Part shown: positions 13,895 through 20,948 of the stretch, in pieces | Position numbering within the stretch: the stretch's first letter is position 1 | How the letters are laid out: every line of letters begins with the position of its first letter | Assembly: GCA_036258315.1 (NCBI GenBank) | Contig: DATADX010000052.1 | Coordinates: 1-30,767 of the forward strand | DNA from: DASSYK01 sp036258315 | GTDB taxonomy: Bacteria > Actinomycetota > Thermoleophilia > Solirubrobacterales > 70-9 | DNA length: 30,767 nt | Reading direction: 5' to 3' | Program-made: the position numbers and the translations under genes | Notes under the pieces: model-generated | Database searches by the model: none | What the model was told of the DNA's origin: nothing | The model's input: only the letters and a program-made list of their open reading frames with translations

Positions 13895-15940
13895 ATGATG
13901 GAGATCGGGAGACAGCCCAGCAGGGGCACGACGGTGATCACGACCACGCTCGTCGGCGCGGTCGCGCTCGCCCTCGTCGTCCACCTGGCGCACACGATCT
14001 TCGGCTTCGGATCTCCGCGCTACGACTTCGCCATCGAGGAGTGGGACTACGACTTCGTGACGATGACCGCGGCGCTCGTCACGCTGGCTCGCGCCGCTCT
14101 GCGGCCCGTCAATCGCCTCGCTTGGGGGCTGATCAGCATCGGGCTTCTCCTCTGGGCGAGCAGCGACCTGTACTGGACCCTCGTTCTCAGCCGGGACGCC
14201 GAGCCCCCGTTCCCCTCCCTCGCGGACGCCGGCTATCTGAGCGGCTACGTGGTGATGGTGATCGGTGTCGCCGGCCTCGCCCGCTCGCGAGTCCGCAGGA
14301 TGAACGCGATCGAATGGACCGATGTCGTGATCGCTGCTCTCGCCGTCGCCGCGATCGGGATCACGCTGCTGCTCGACTACGTGCTGAAGAACACCAGCGG
14401 GACGACGTCCGAGGTCGGCGTCGCCGTCGCATATCCGATCCTCGACCTGACCACGCTCGCGGTCGCCGCGGCCGCGGTGGTCCTGACCGGCTGGCGACCC
14501 GGCCGGGGGCTCGCCCTCGTCTGCGCCGGGATCGCCTGCTCCGGGGTCGGCGACGCCGTCTACACCTACCAGTCGCTGGCGGGGACCTACGACGGCAGCG
14601 CCTGGAACAACTCGCTGTGGGTGGTCGGCACCGCGCTGATCGCGGCGGGCGCCCTTCAGCCCGACCCGATCCACCGCATCTCGATTCGGCCCGAGGGCTG
14701 GCGAGCGTTCGCCTCGCCGGCGATCTTCGCGCTCGTCGTGTTCGCCTTCCTGCTGATCGACCGGGCGGAGACCCAGACGCCGCTCGTGACCACGCTGACC
14801 TCCCTGACCCTCGGCGCAATCGTGGTCCGGCTCGCCCTGACGTTCAACGAGAACCGCCGGCTGGTCGCGCTTCTGAAGCAGGACCCGCTGACCAAGCTGG
14901 GCAACCGCAGCAAGCTGGTCCTCGACCTGCGCCGGCTCCTCGAGGAGGAGGAACCGGAGCCGCACGTGCTCACGATCCTCGACCTCGACGGCTTCAAGGC
15001 CTACAACGACTCCTTCGGCCACCCCGCCGGAGACGCCGTCCTGATCCGCCTCGGGCGCCAGCTCGCCGACGCCGTCGACGGCCACGGCGGCGCCTACCGG
15101 CTCGGGGGCGACGAGTTCGCGATCCTCACCCACGGCGATCTCGTCGGCTCCGCCCCGCGAGTCGCCGATGCGACACGCGCCCTGTCCGAACACGGGGACG
15201 GCTTCAGCATCACCTGCTCATCGGGCTCGGCCGAGGTCCCGAACGAGGCGGGGGACGGGCGCGCCGCCCTGCAGCTCGCGGACCAGCGCATGTACGCGCA
15301 CAAGGACTCGCAGCGCCCAATCCCCGGTGGCGAGGTCGAGGCCGTCCTGGTCCGGATCCTCCAGCAGCGGCTGCCCGGCCTCGGCATGCACGGCCGGGCC
15401 GTCGCCGGGACCGCCGCGCTGATCGGCAGGCGGCTCGGGCTCGCCGCCGGCGAGCTGACCGCACTGGTGCGCGCCGCAGAGCTGCACGACATCGGCAAGA
15501 TCGCGATCCCGGACGCGATCCTCGACAAGCCCGGCCCGCTCACGGACGAGGAGTGGGACTTCATGCGCCAGCACACGATCCTCGGCGAGCGCATCCTCAC
15601 CGCGGCCCCGTCGCTCGCGGCGGTCGGCGGGATCGTCCGGGCGAGCCACGAGAACTGGGACGGCAGCGGCTATCCGGACGGGCTGGCGGGCGAGGCCATC
15701 CCCCTCGCCGCGCGGATCATCTTCGTGTGCGACGCCTACGACGCGATGACGAGCGACCGCCCCTACGCAAGGCAGCGCACGCACCACCAGGCGATCGCCG
15801 AGCTGCGCCGCTGCGCGGGCACGATCTTCGACCCGCGCGTGGTCGACTGCCTGTGCGTGCTCGAGGTCGGGCTCAGGCGCGATCGCGAGCCAGCAGCAGC
15901 CCGGCGATCGCCAGCAGCGCGAACGCGCCTGCGAGCGTGA
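13895..15940 (+). CDS. Membrane GGDEF-HD-GYP cyclic-di-GMP enzyme
   Basis: About 681 residues. An N-terminal block of some eight to nine membrane helices (about 10-310) is followed by a GGDEF domain (about 325-480: QDPLTKLGNR, ILDLDGFKAYND, RLGGDEFAIL) without an RxxD inhibitory site, and by an HD-GYP phosphodiesterase domain (about 495-660: ELHDIGKIAIPDAIL, RQHTILGERIL, ASHENWDGSGYPDGL, AARIIFVCDAYDAMTSDRPY). Both active sites look intact, so the protein could make and hydrolyse cyclic-di-GMP. ATG 13895 or 13898 follows an in-frame stop at 13862; TTG 13889 is possible, and no good ribosome site is seen. The last 25 residues (Arg/Ala-rich) are encoded opposite a membrane-protein relic and look like read-through beyond the natural domain end. 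Confidence 0.93.
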   Translation: MMEIGRQPSRGTTVITTTLVGAVALALVVHLAHTIFGFGSPRYDFAIEEWDYDFVTMTAALVTLARAALRPVNRLAWGLISIGLLLWASSDLYWTLVLSRDAEPPFPSLADAGYLSGYVVMVIGVAGLARSRVRRMNAIEWTDVVIAALAVAAIGITLLLDYVLKNTSGTTSEVGVAVAYPILDLTTLAVAAAAVVLTGWRPGRGLALVCAGIACSGVGDAVYTYQSLAGTYDGSAWNNSLWVVGTALIAAGALQPDPIHRISIRPEGWRAFASPAIFALVVFAFLLIDRAETQTPLVTTLTSLTLGAIVVRLALTFNENRRLVALLKQDPLTKLGNRSKLVLDLRRLLEEEEPEPHVLTILDLDGFKAYNDSFGHPAGDAVLIRLGRQLADAVDGHGGAYRLGGDEFAILTHGDLVGSAPRVADATRALSEHGDGFSITCSSGSAEVPNEAGDGRAALQLADQRMYAHKDSQRPIPGGEVEAVLVRILQQRLPGLGMHGRAVAGTAALIGRRLGLAAGELTALVRAAELHDIGKIAIPDAILDKPGPLTDEEWDFMRQHTILGERILTAAPSLAAVGGIVRASHENWDGSGYPDGLAGEAIPLAARIIFVCDAYDAMTSDRPYARQRTHHQAIAELRRCAGTIFDPRVVDCLCVLEVGLRRDREPAAARRSPAARTRLRA

Positions 15941-16118
15941 GGCCGAGGCCCCAGCCGAGCGAGGTCCCGCTGCCCTCGAGCACGCGCCCGAGATCCATCG
16001 CGTTGTAGAGGGCGAGCGCGAGGGCGACGGCGGAGACGACGTCCGTCCCGATCGCGACCTCGCGGGCGGGAAACTGCGACCAGCGCCGCAGCGTATAGCC
16101 GAGCAGCTGTGCCGCATG
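15873..16118 (-). pseudogene. Possible relic of a small membrane protein
   Basis: The minus-strand frame reads AAQLLGYTLRRWSQFPAREV, then a hydrophobic helix (TDVVSAVALALALYN) and a second one (WGLGLTLAGAFALLAIAGLLLA), ending DRA and TGA. This is typical of a two-helix C-terminal membrane domain. No ATG, GTG or TTG start lies near the beginning: a TGA stands just upstream at 16119-16121 and the first ATG is internal (NAMDL). It probably lost its N-terminus. It overlaps the 3' end of the GGDEF-HD-GYP gene on the other strand. The family is not recognised. Confidence 0.45.
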
Positions 16119-16179
16119 TCACGAGCTGCGAACGCGCCGGGATACCCTTGAGTAGGACCCCTCAGATTGGAGGAAAGAC

Positions 16180-16581
16180 TTGGAGAAGGTCAAGAAGACC
16201 GAGGAGGAGTGGCGCGCGGAGCTCACTCCCGAGCAGTACAAGATCGTCCGCGAGAAGGGCACCGAGGCGCCCTTCACGAGCGAGCTCAACGACAACAAGT
16301 CCGAGGGCATGTACAGGTGCGCCGCCTGCGGGCAGCCGCTGTTCAGCTCCGAGACCAAGTTCGAGTCGGGCACCGGCTGGCCGAGCTTCTACAAGCCCGC
16401 GGATGACGAGGCCGTCGACACCGAGGAGGACAACAGCTTCATGATGCGCCGCACCGAGGTGCTGTGCTCACGCTGCGACGCCCACCTCGGCCACGTCTTC
16501 GACGACGGCCCCGACCCGACCGGTCAGCGCTACTGCATCAACGGCTGCGCCCTCGAGTTCGAGGACCAGGACTCGAACTAG
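16180..16581 (+). CDS. msrB: Peptide-methionine (R)-S-oxide reductase
   Basis: A 133-residue MsrB, which reduces the R-epimer of methionine sulfoxide in proteins with thioredoxin as donor. Zinc ligands are in MYRCAACGQPLF and LCSRCDAHLGHVF; substrate-binding residues are in ESGTGWPSFYKP; the catalytic Cys is in RYCINGCALEF. The usual RYCINSASL block is changed to RYCINGCAL, giving an additional nearby Cys that might act in resolving. The TTG 16180 start is supported by GGAGGAAAG ending 2 nt before it (core GGAGG 6 nt away). Its stop codon shares CTAG (16578-16581) with the convergent response regulator gene. Confidence 0.95.
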   Translation: MEKVKKTEEEWRAELTPEQYKIVREKGTEAPFTSELNDNKSEGMYRCAACGQPLFSSETKFESGTGWPSFYKPADDEAVDTEEDNSFMMRRTEVLCSRCDAHLGHVFDDGPDPTGQRYCINGCALEFEDQDSN

Positions 16582-17225
16582 ACCTTGCCGCCCGCTCCGA
16601 GGTAGCTGAAGCGGACTGCAAGGGCGACCGCTTCGGTCCTCGTGTCCACCTCCATGCGCGCGATCGCGTTGCGAACGTGCGTATGGACGGTGGCCGGGCT
16701 GAGGGAGAGGCGGTCCGCGATCTGCTTCACGCGCAGCCCCTCGGCGAGCAGCTCGAGGATCTCGCGCTCGCGCGGGGTCAGCTCGAGCAGCTTCTCGACC
16801 TCCCCCGCACCCTGCCCGAGCTCGGTCCCGACGAAGGTGCCGCCGGTGGCGACGACCTCGATCGCGCGGGCGATGTCCTCGCTCGGGGCTGACTTGAGGA
16901 CGTAGCCCGAGGCGCCCGCGCGCAGCGCGAGCGTCAGCAGGTCGGGCTGGGCGTGGGCCGTGAAGATGATCACCCGCGTCTCTGGGCGGGCCTTGAGGAT
17001 GTCGCGGGTCGCCTCGATCCCGTCCTGTCCGGGCAGCTCGACGTCGACGATGCAGACGTCGGGCTTCAGCTCGACGACCTTGCTGACGACCTCCTCGCCG
17101 GTCTCGGCCTCGCCGACGATCTCCACTCCCGGGACGGAGGCCATCCGGGCCTTGACGGCCTCGCGGACGATCTCGTGGTCGTCACAGAGGACGACGCGCT
17201 TTGGCGCCGAGGCAGCGGCGTTCAT
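16578..17225 (-). CDS. NarL/FixJ-type response regulator
   Basis: A 215-residue regulator with an N-terminal receiver domain (about 8-125) and a C-terminal LuxR-type helix-turn-helix (about 150-210). The acidic pair is VVLCDDHEIVRE, the phosphoacceptor Asp is in CIVDVELPGQDG, Thr in IIFTAHAQ, and Lys in VLKSAPSED. The DNA-binding domain reads LTPREREILELLAEGLRVKQ, SLSPATVHTHVRN. ATG 17225 overlaps the serS stop (ATGA), so it is translated with serS. No histidine kinase is adjacent; its partner and targets are unknown. Confidence 0.93.
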   Translation of the reverse strand: MNAAASAPKRVVLCDDHEIVREAVKARMASVPGVEIVGEAETGEEVVSKVVELKPDVCIVDVELPGQDGIEATRDILKARPETRVIIFTAHAQPDLLTLALRAGASGYVLKSAPSEDIARAIEVVATGGTFVGTELGQGAGEVEKLLELTPREREILELLAEGLRVKQIADRLSLSPATVHTHVRNAIARMEVDTRTEAVALAVRFSYLGAGGKV

Positions 17226-18505
17226 CGGGTTGGAATGCTCTCTGGAAGTCCGAACTCCTGCAAAGCGGCTGGCACTGACACACTCCCATCCTTCCCCTGT
17301 TTGTTCTCCAACAGGGCGATAAGACTACGGCCAACCGCCACCGCCGTGCCGTTAAGTGTGTGCATCTCCACCGGTGATGCCTCCGGCGAGGGCCGGTAGC
17401 GGGCCCGGAGCCGGCGCGCCTGGTAGTCGGTCGTGTTCGAGCAGGAGGTGAGCTCGCGGTAGCGCTCCTGGCTCGGAATCCACGCCTCACAGTCGAACTT
17501 GCGTGCCGCCGGGGCACCGAGATCGCCGACCGGGATGTCGACCACGCGGTACGGGATCTCGAGCGCCGTCAGGATCCGCTCCTGAAGCGCGAGAATGCGC
17601 TCGTGCTCGTCCCTCGACGCGGCCGGCTCGACGAAGCTGAACATCTCGACCTTGTCGAATTGGTGCACGCGGAAGATCCCGCGGGTGTCCCGCCCCGCCG
17701 CCCCGGCCTCGCGGCGAAAGCAGGTCGAGAACCCCGCGTAGCGCAGCGGCAGCTCCTCGGCCGCGAGCGCGCTGTCGGCATGGAGTGAAGCGAGTGAGAC
17801 CTCCGAGGTCCCGACCAGGAACAGCTCGTCCTTCGGCACCTCGTAGATCATCTCCCGCTCGCCGGGGAAGAAGCCCGTCCCGAACAGGGCGGGCTCGCGG
17901 ACCAGGACGGGGGGCGAGACCGGCTCGAACCCCTCCCGGCGCAGCGTCTCGAGCGCGAACCGGACGAGCGCAATTTCGACGATCACGAGGTCGCCGAGCA
18001 GGTAGGCGAACCGCGAGCCCGACAACTTCGCGGCCGCCTCCATCTCGATCCAGCCGTGCCGCTCGCCGAGCTCGAGATGATCGAGCGGGTCGAAGCCGAA
18101 CTGCGGGCGCTCGCCGACCTCGCGCAGGACGGCTGCGTCTGCCTCGGTCTCACCGTCCGGGGCCTCGGGATCGGGCAGGTTGGGGAGCCCGGCGAGCAAC
18201 CCGTCCTGCTCCCGCTTCAGCTCCGCGAGCTCGGGCTCGAGCTCCTTCAGCTCCGCCTTCAGGGCGGCCGAGGCCTCGCGCAAGCTCCGAAACTCGGGGT
18301 CGTCGCTGCCGCCCGAGCGCGCCGCCCGCTCGACCTGCTCCGAGACCCGGTTCTGCTCCCCCCGCAGCTCGTCGATCCTCGTGTTGAGCTCGCGACGGCG
18401 CCGGTCCACGGCGAGCAGCCGGTCGAGCGCGTCGGCGGCGCCGCGGCGGGCGAGGGCGGCGCGAACCGGCTCGGGATCGCGGCGAATCTCTTTCAGGTCA
18501 AGCGT
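17222..18505 (-). CDS. serS: Seryl-tRNA synthetase (apparent ACG start)
   Basis: A 427-residue class II synthetase, normal for SerRS, charging tRNA-Ser with serine. The N-terminal coiled-coil arm (about 30-100) and catalytic core are complete: TSEVSLASLHAD, motif 2 FSTCFRREAGAAGRDTRGIF with VHQFDKVEMF, SCSNTTDYQARR, and motif 3 NGTAVAVGRSLIALLEN. The conserved N-terminus LDLKEIRRDPEPVRAALARR is encoded upstream of the first GTG (18409), and the codon before it is ACG (18503-18505). GAGGGAG lies 6 nt upstream of that ACG, an ideal spacing, and an in-frame TAG (the cytochrome stop) prevents an earlier start. GTG 18409 would remove 32 conserved residues. It is the middle gene of a cytochrome c-serS-regulator operon. 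Confidence 0.95.
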   Translation of the reverse strand, partial: TLDLKEIRRDPEPVRAALARRGAADALDRLLAVDRRRRELNTRIDELRGEQNRVSEQVERAARSGGSDDPEFRSLREASAALKAELKELEPELAELKREQDGLLAGLPNLPDPEAPDGETEADAAVLREVGERPQFGFDPLDHLELGERHGWIEMEAAAKLSGSRFAYLLGDLVIVEIALVRFALETLRREGFEPVSPPVLVREPALFGTGFFPGEREMIYEVPKDELFLVGTSEVSLASLHADSALAAEELPLRYAGFSTCFRREAGAAGRDTRGIFRVHQFDKVEMFSFVEPAASRDEHERILALQERILTALEIPYRVVDIPVGDLGAPAARKFDCEAWIPSQERYRELTSCSNTTDYQARRLRARYRPSPEASPVEMHTLNGTAVAVGRSLIALLENKQGKDGSVSVPAALQEFGLPESIPTR

Positions 18506-18529
18506 GGCGCGCTCCCTCGCGAGATGCGG

Positions 18530-18919
18530 CTACTGCCCGGGGCGGGGAGCGTCCTGGACGTCCGAGCCGGAGTACTCCTCGACGAAGCGGGCGACCGCCT
18601 CGGCGTCTTCGCCGACGACGATGTTCTGAGGCATGATCGCGCCCGAGAAGCCGCCGTTGCGGATCGCGAACAGCGCATCCTCATAGGTCTCCTTGCGCTG
18701 GTCGAGGTTCGGGCCCTGGGTGCGCTCGCTGCGGTTTGCGGTTCCCTGGGTCCCCGCCGCCTGCAGCGTGTGGCAGCCTCCGCAGCGCTCGGCGAACAGC
18801 TCGGCGCCGGCCTTCACCTCGGTGCTCGCATCGGCGGACACGTCGACTCCCTGCGACCCGCAGGCGGTGAGCGCCGCTGCGAGGGCGGCGACCGAGATCA
18901 GTACGAGAACCCCACGCAC
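18530..18919 (-). CDS. Lipoprotein c-type cytochrome
   Basis: A 129-residue mono-haem cytochrome c. A signal peptide (VLVLISVAALAAALTAC) ends in a lipobox LTAC, so the mature protein is probably lipid-anchored outside the membrane. The haem site is ERCGGCHTL (about residue 46) and the distal Met is probably in AIMPQNIV (about 95). Such proteins pass electrons between respiratory complexes. GTG 18919 follows TATGAT (complement of 18928-18933) after 8 nt with no Shine-Dalgarno site, so the operon mRNA is probably leaderless. serS follows after 24 nt. Confidence 0.9.
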   Translation of the reverse strand: MRGVLVLISVAALAAALTACGSQGVDVSADASTEVKAGAELFAERCGGCHTLQAAGTQGTANRSERTQGPNLDQRKETYEDALFAIRNGGFSGAIMPQNIVVGEDAEAVARFVEEYSGSDVQDAPRPGQ

Positions 18920-18927
18920 GCGGCGGG

Positions 18928-18933
18928 ATCATA
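18928..18933 (-). promoter_or_regulatory. -10 box TATGAT for cytochrome c-serS operon
   Basis: TATGAT on the minus strand ends 8 nt before GTG 18919, the same leaderless spacing as several other genes in this window. Confidence 0.45.
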
Positions 18934-18948
18934 TGCGACGTTTCCTGG

Positions 18949-19446
18949 GTGAGCCCAGGCGCCCCGCACCCCGACGCCTTCCGGGAGCAGCTCGCCGCCT
19001 ACCCGACCGGGGTCACGATCGTGACGGCGAGCGGGCCGAACGGCCCCTCGGGCGCGACCGCCAACGCGGTCACCTCGCTGTCGCTCGACCCGGCTCTGAT
19101 GCTCGCCTGCCTCGATCGCGACTCACGCACCCTCGCCTCCGCCCGCGCCGCCGGGATGTTCGGCATCAACGCGCTCGCGGCCGGCCAGGCCGCGCTCGCC
19201 CGCCAGTTCAGCGGCAAGGGCCCGGAGCCTGAGAAATGGAAGGGCGTCGAGTGGTCCCGGAGCCACGGCTCCCCCCGCCTCGCCGAATCGCTATCGGTGA
19301 TGTGGGTCGCCTGCGAGCTTCGAGACCTGATAGACGGCGGCGACCACCTGATCCTCACGGGCGCCGTCGTCGACGCCGACTCGCGTGAGGCGATGCCGCT
19401 GATCTTCCACCGCGGCGCCTACCGCGACCTGCTCGCCGAGAGCTAG
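18949..19446 (+). CDS. Flavin reductase-like, FMN-binding split-barrel protein
   Basis: A 165-residue protein of the flavin reductase-like domain family, which binds FMN/FAD and often supplies reduced flavin to a monooxygenase. Visible motifs: FREQLAAYPTGVTIVTA at the N-terminus, GATANAVTSLSLDPALMLAC (flavin-binding strand), SRTLASARAAGMFGINALA, and the C-terminal GDHLILTGAVVDAD...PLIFHRGAYRDL. GTG 18949 is the likely start; no ribosome site is clear. It is divergent from the cytochrome c operon and no partner monooxygenase is adjacent. Its stop shares CTAG (19443-19446) with the next convergent gene. Confidence 0.88.
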   Translation: MSPGAPHPDAFREQLAAYPTGVTIVTASGPNGPSGATANAVTSLSLDPALMLACLDRDSRTLASARAAGMFGINALAAGQAALARQFSGKGPEPEKWKGVEWSRSHGSPRLAESLSVMWVACELRDLIDGGDHLILTGAVVDADSREAMPLIFHRGAYRDLLAES

Positions 19447-19982
19447 GCAACCGCGCCCCCCGACCAGGACCGTTCGCCGGTCGTCGAACAGTTGCTGGGG
19501 CCGGGGGCGGAGAAATCGATGTCCCGGATCGTGAGATTCCCGAAGGTCAACAGCCTGCCCCTGCCATTCCGCTTGTAGACCCTGCCGCCGACCGTGCCGT
19601 CGAAGTCGCTGAAACCCGATGAGAAGCTGAAGCTGTAGCGGTTCGGCTTCGGGTTCGCCTGCCGGGGGGACCGCGGCGTCTTCCGGGCGGGGATCGACGT
19701 GGTCAGCAAGGCAGAGGAGGCCGGGTCGCCCGGGGAGTTCGCGCAGCGCAGGGGCACGCCCTCGAGGCCGATCGAGGTGAGCTGGCGGGGCGTGAACTTC
19801 CCCTTGTTCGCACGTTTGTTCTTGAAGATGAAGCCGAGGACGATCCGGCCGCCGCTCTGGCCGGGCGGCAGGGTCCCGAAGTCGCCCTGCAGACGCCGCA
19901 TCTGGGTCGCCCCCTCGGCGGTCGAGGGGACAAGCGCCGCGAGGAGCAGCGAACAGACGGCGACCGTCCGGAGGCGTCTCAT
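19443..19982 (-). CDS. Secreted protein of unknown function
   Basis: A 179-residue protein with a Sec signal peptide (MRRLRTVAVCSLLLAALVPS, cleavage probably at AEGA). The mature part is basic, Gly/Ser-rich and beta-like, with two Cys (LRCANS, SNCSTTG) that may form a disulfide, and a C-terminal block GGRVYKRNGRGRLLTFGNLT then IRDIDFSAPGPSNC. I do not recognise a named family. ATG 19982 is well supported by GGAGGGAG 4 nt upstream. It shares its stop palindrome with the flavin reductase-like gene. Confidence 0.75.
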   Translation of the reverse strand: MRRLRTVAVCSLLLAALVPSTAEGATQMRRLQGDFGTLPPGQSGGRIVLGFIFKNKRANKGKFTPRQLTSIGLEGVPLRCANSPGDPASSALLTTSIPARKTPRSPRQANPKPNRYSFSFSSGFSDFDGTVGGRVYKRNGRGRLLTFGNLTIRDIDFSAPGPSNCSTTGERSWSGGAVA

Positions 19983-20040
19983 CTGCTCCCTCCAACACCG
20001 ACCGACGCTTCGCGGAGCGCGCGTGCGTGGGTGAATTGCC

Positions 20041-20472
20041 CTAGATGAGCGGCGTCGTGCCGGCGGCGCGGAGGGCGAGGAAGAAGATCACCAGGCAGGC
20101 GACGGCCATGATCCCCATCTCGCGGCGGACGATCGCCATCGCTACGGCGTGCTGGCGGTCGTCGGAGAGCGAGCCGAAGTCGAGCTCCCCCAGTTCCTGC
20201 TGGGCGGCGCCGGCCCTGGTCAGCTCGGCGAGGAACGAAACGAGCAGCGGCAGGCCGCCGTACAGGTAGTGGAGGTCGACAGCCTCGCGGCCGGAGAAGA
20301 CGAGGACGAGGCCGACCAGGACCTGGAGGACCACGGTCGCCTGGGCGACGCGGAGGGCGTACCAGAATCCGATCGTCGGGCGACTCCGGAGCCACGCGAC
20401 TCCGCCCCACACACCGGCGACGAGGTTGGCGCCCAGCAGCGACACCCCGACGGCGATGTGCACCCCGCTCAC
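20041..20472 (-). CDS. Four-helix membrane protein, function unknown
   Basis: A 143-residue protein with four predicted helices: near 5-28 (IAVGVSLLGANLVAGVWGGV), 38-60 (YALRVAQATVVLQVLVGLVL), 68-86 (HYLYGGLPLLVSFLAE) and 118-136 (MGIMAVACLVIFFLAL). Helix 3 contains a His-Tyr pair (LHYLYGG) and the loop between helices 3 and 4 is long and polar. GTG 20472 is the first start. It is divergent from nuoA across 116 bp; a link to respiration is only positional. Confidence 0.7.
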   Translation of the reverse strand: MSGVHIAVGVSLLGANLVAGVWGGVAWLRSRPTIGFWYALRVAQATVVLQVLVGLVLVFSGREAVDLHYLYGGLPLLVSFLAELTRAGAAQQELGELDFGSLSDDRQHAVAMAIVRREMGIMAVACLVIFFLALRAAGTTPLI

Positions 20473-20588
20473 AGGCGGCAGCCCACGCGTCGCATTTCCG
20501 CCCGATCAGGTCGGATTCTTCGCTTTCTGATGCGGAAAAGCACTATGTAACAGGTTGATACAAAGTCAGTGATATAAGTCGAGACGAG
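20473..20588. promoter_or_regulatory. nuo operon promoter region with dyad
   Basis: An AT-rich island in a GC-rich window (mainly 20515-20580). A 17-bp dyad TGTAACAggtTGATACA (20546-20562) has matching half-sites TGTAWCA/TGWTACA. TATAAG (20573-20578) is a likely -10 box 10 nt before the nuoA TTG. The dyad would overlap the -35 zone and so could be an operator. A promoter for the divergent membrane protein may share this region. Confidence 0.55.
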
Positions 20589-20948
20589 TTGCTTCAGAGC
20601 TATCTCCCCGTCCTCGTTTTCGCCGGCATCGGAATCGCCGTCGGCAGCGCGTTCGTACTCCTCAACGCGGTGATCGGGCCGAAGCGGCCCAACCCGATCA
20701 AGACGCAGCCCTACGAGTGCGGGCTGCCCTCCCACGTCGCGCGGACGTTCAAGTTCGGCGTCAGCTTCTACATGATCGCGATGCTGTTCATTCTGTTCGA
20801 CATCGAGGTCGTCTTCCTGTATCCCGTCGGGGCGATCCTGCAGGCGGCCGACAGCGTCTTCGTGCTCGTCGAGATCGCCGTGTTCGTGGTCCTGCTGGCC
20901 GTCGGGCTGGCGTTCGTCTGGGCGCGAGGGGCGCTCGATTGGAGATAG
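20589..20948 (+). CDS. nuoA: NADH-quinone oxidoreductase subunit A
   Basis: A 119-residue, three-helix membrane subunit of complex I at the junction of the peripheral and membrane arms. Key blocks: PIKTQPYECGLPS with the conserved Cys of the loop that moves near the quinone site, FKFGVSFYMIAMLFILFDIEVVFLYP, and a third helix ending VWARGALDWR. TTG 20589 is the start that gives the family N-terminus. It is first in the nuo operon and ends overlapping nuoB by 10 nt. Confidence 0.95.
   Translation: MLQSYLPVLVFAGIGIAVGSAFVLLNAVIGPKRPNPIKTQPYECGLPSHVARTFKFGVSFYMIAMLFILFDIEVVFLYPVGAILQAADSVFVLVEIAVFVVLLAVGLAFVWARGALDWR

Noticed and set aside
20515..20580. Replication origin or insertion-sequence end in the AT-rich patch before nuoA
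   Set aside because: No DnaA boxes, terminal repeats or transposase are seen; a promoter explains the AT-richness.
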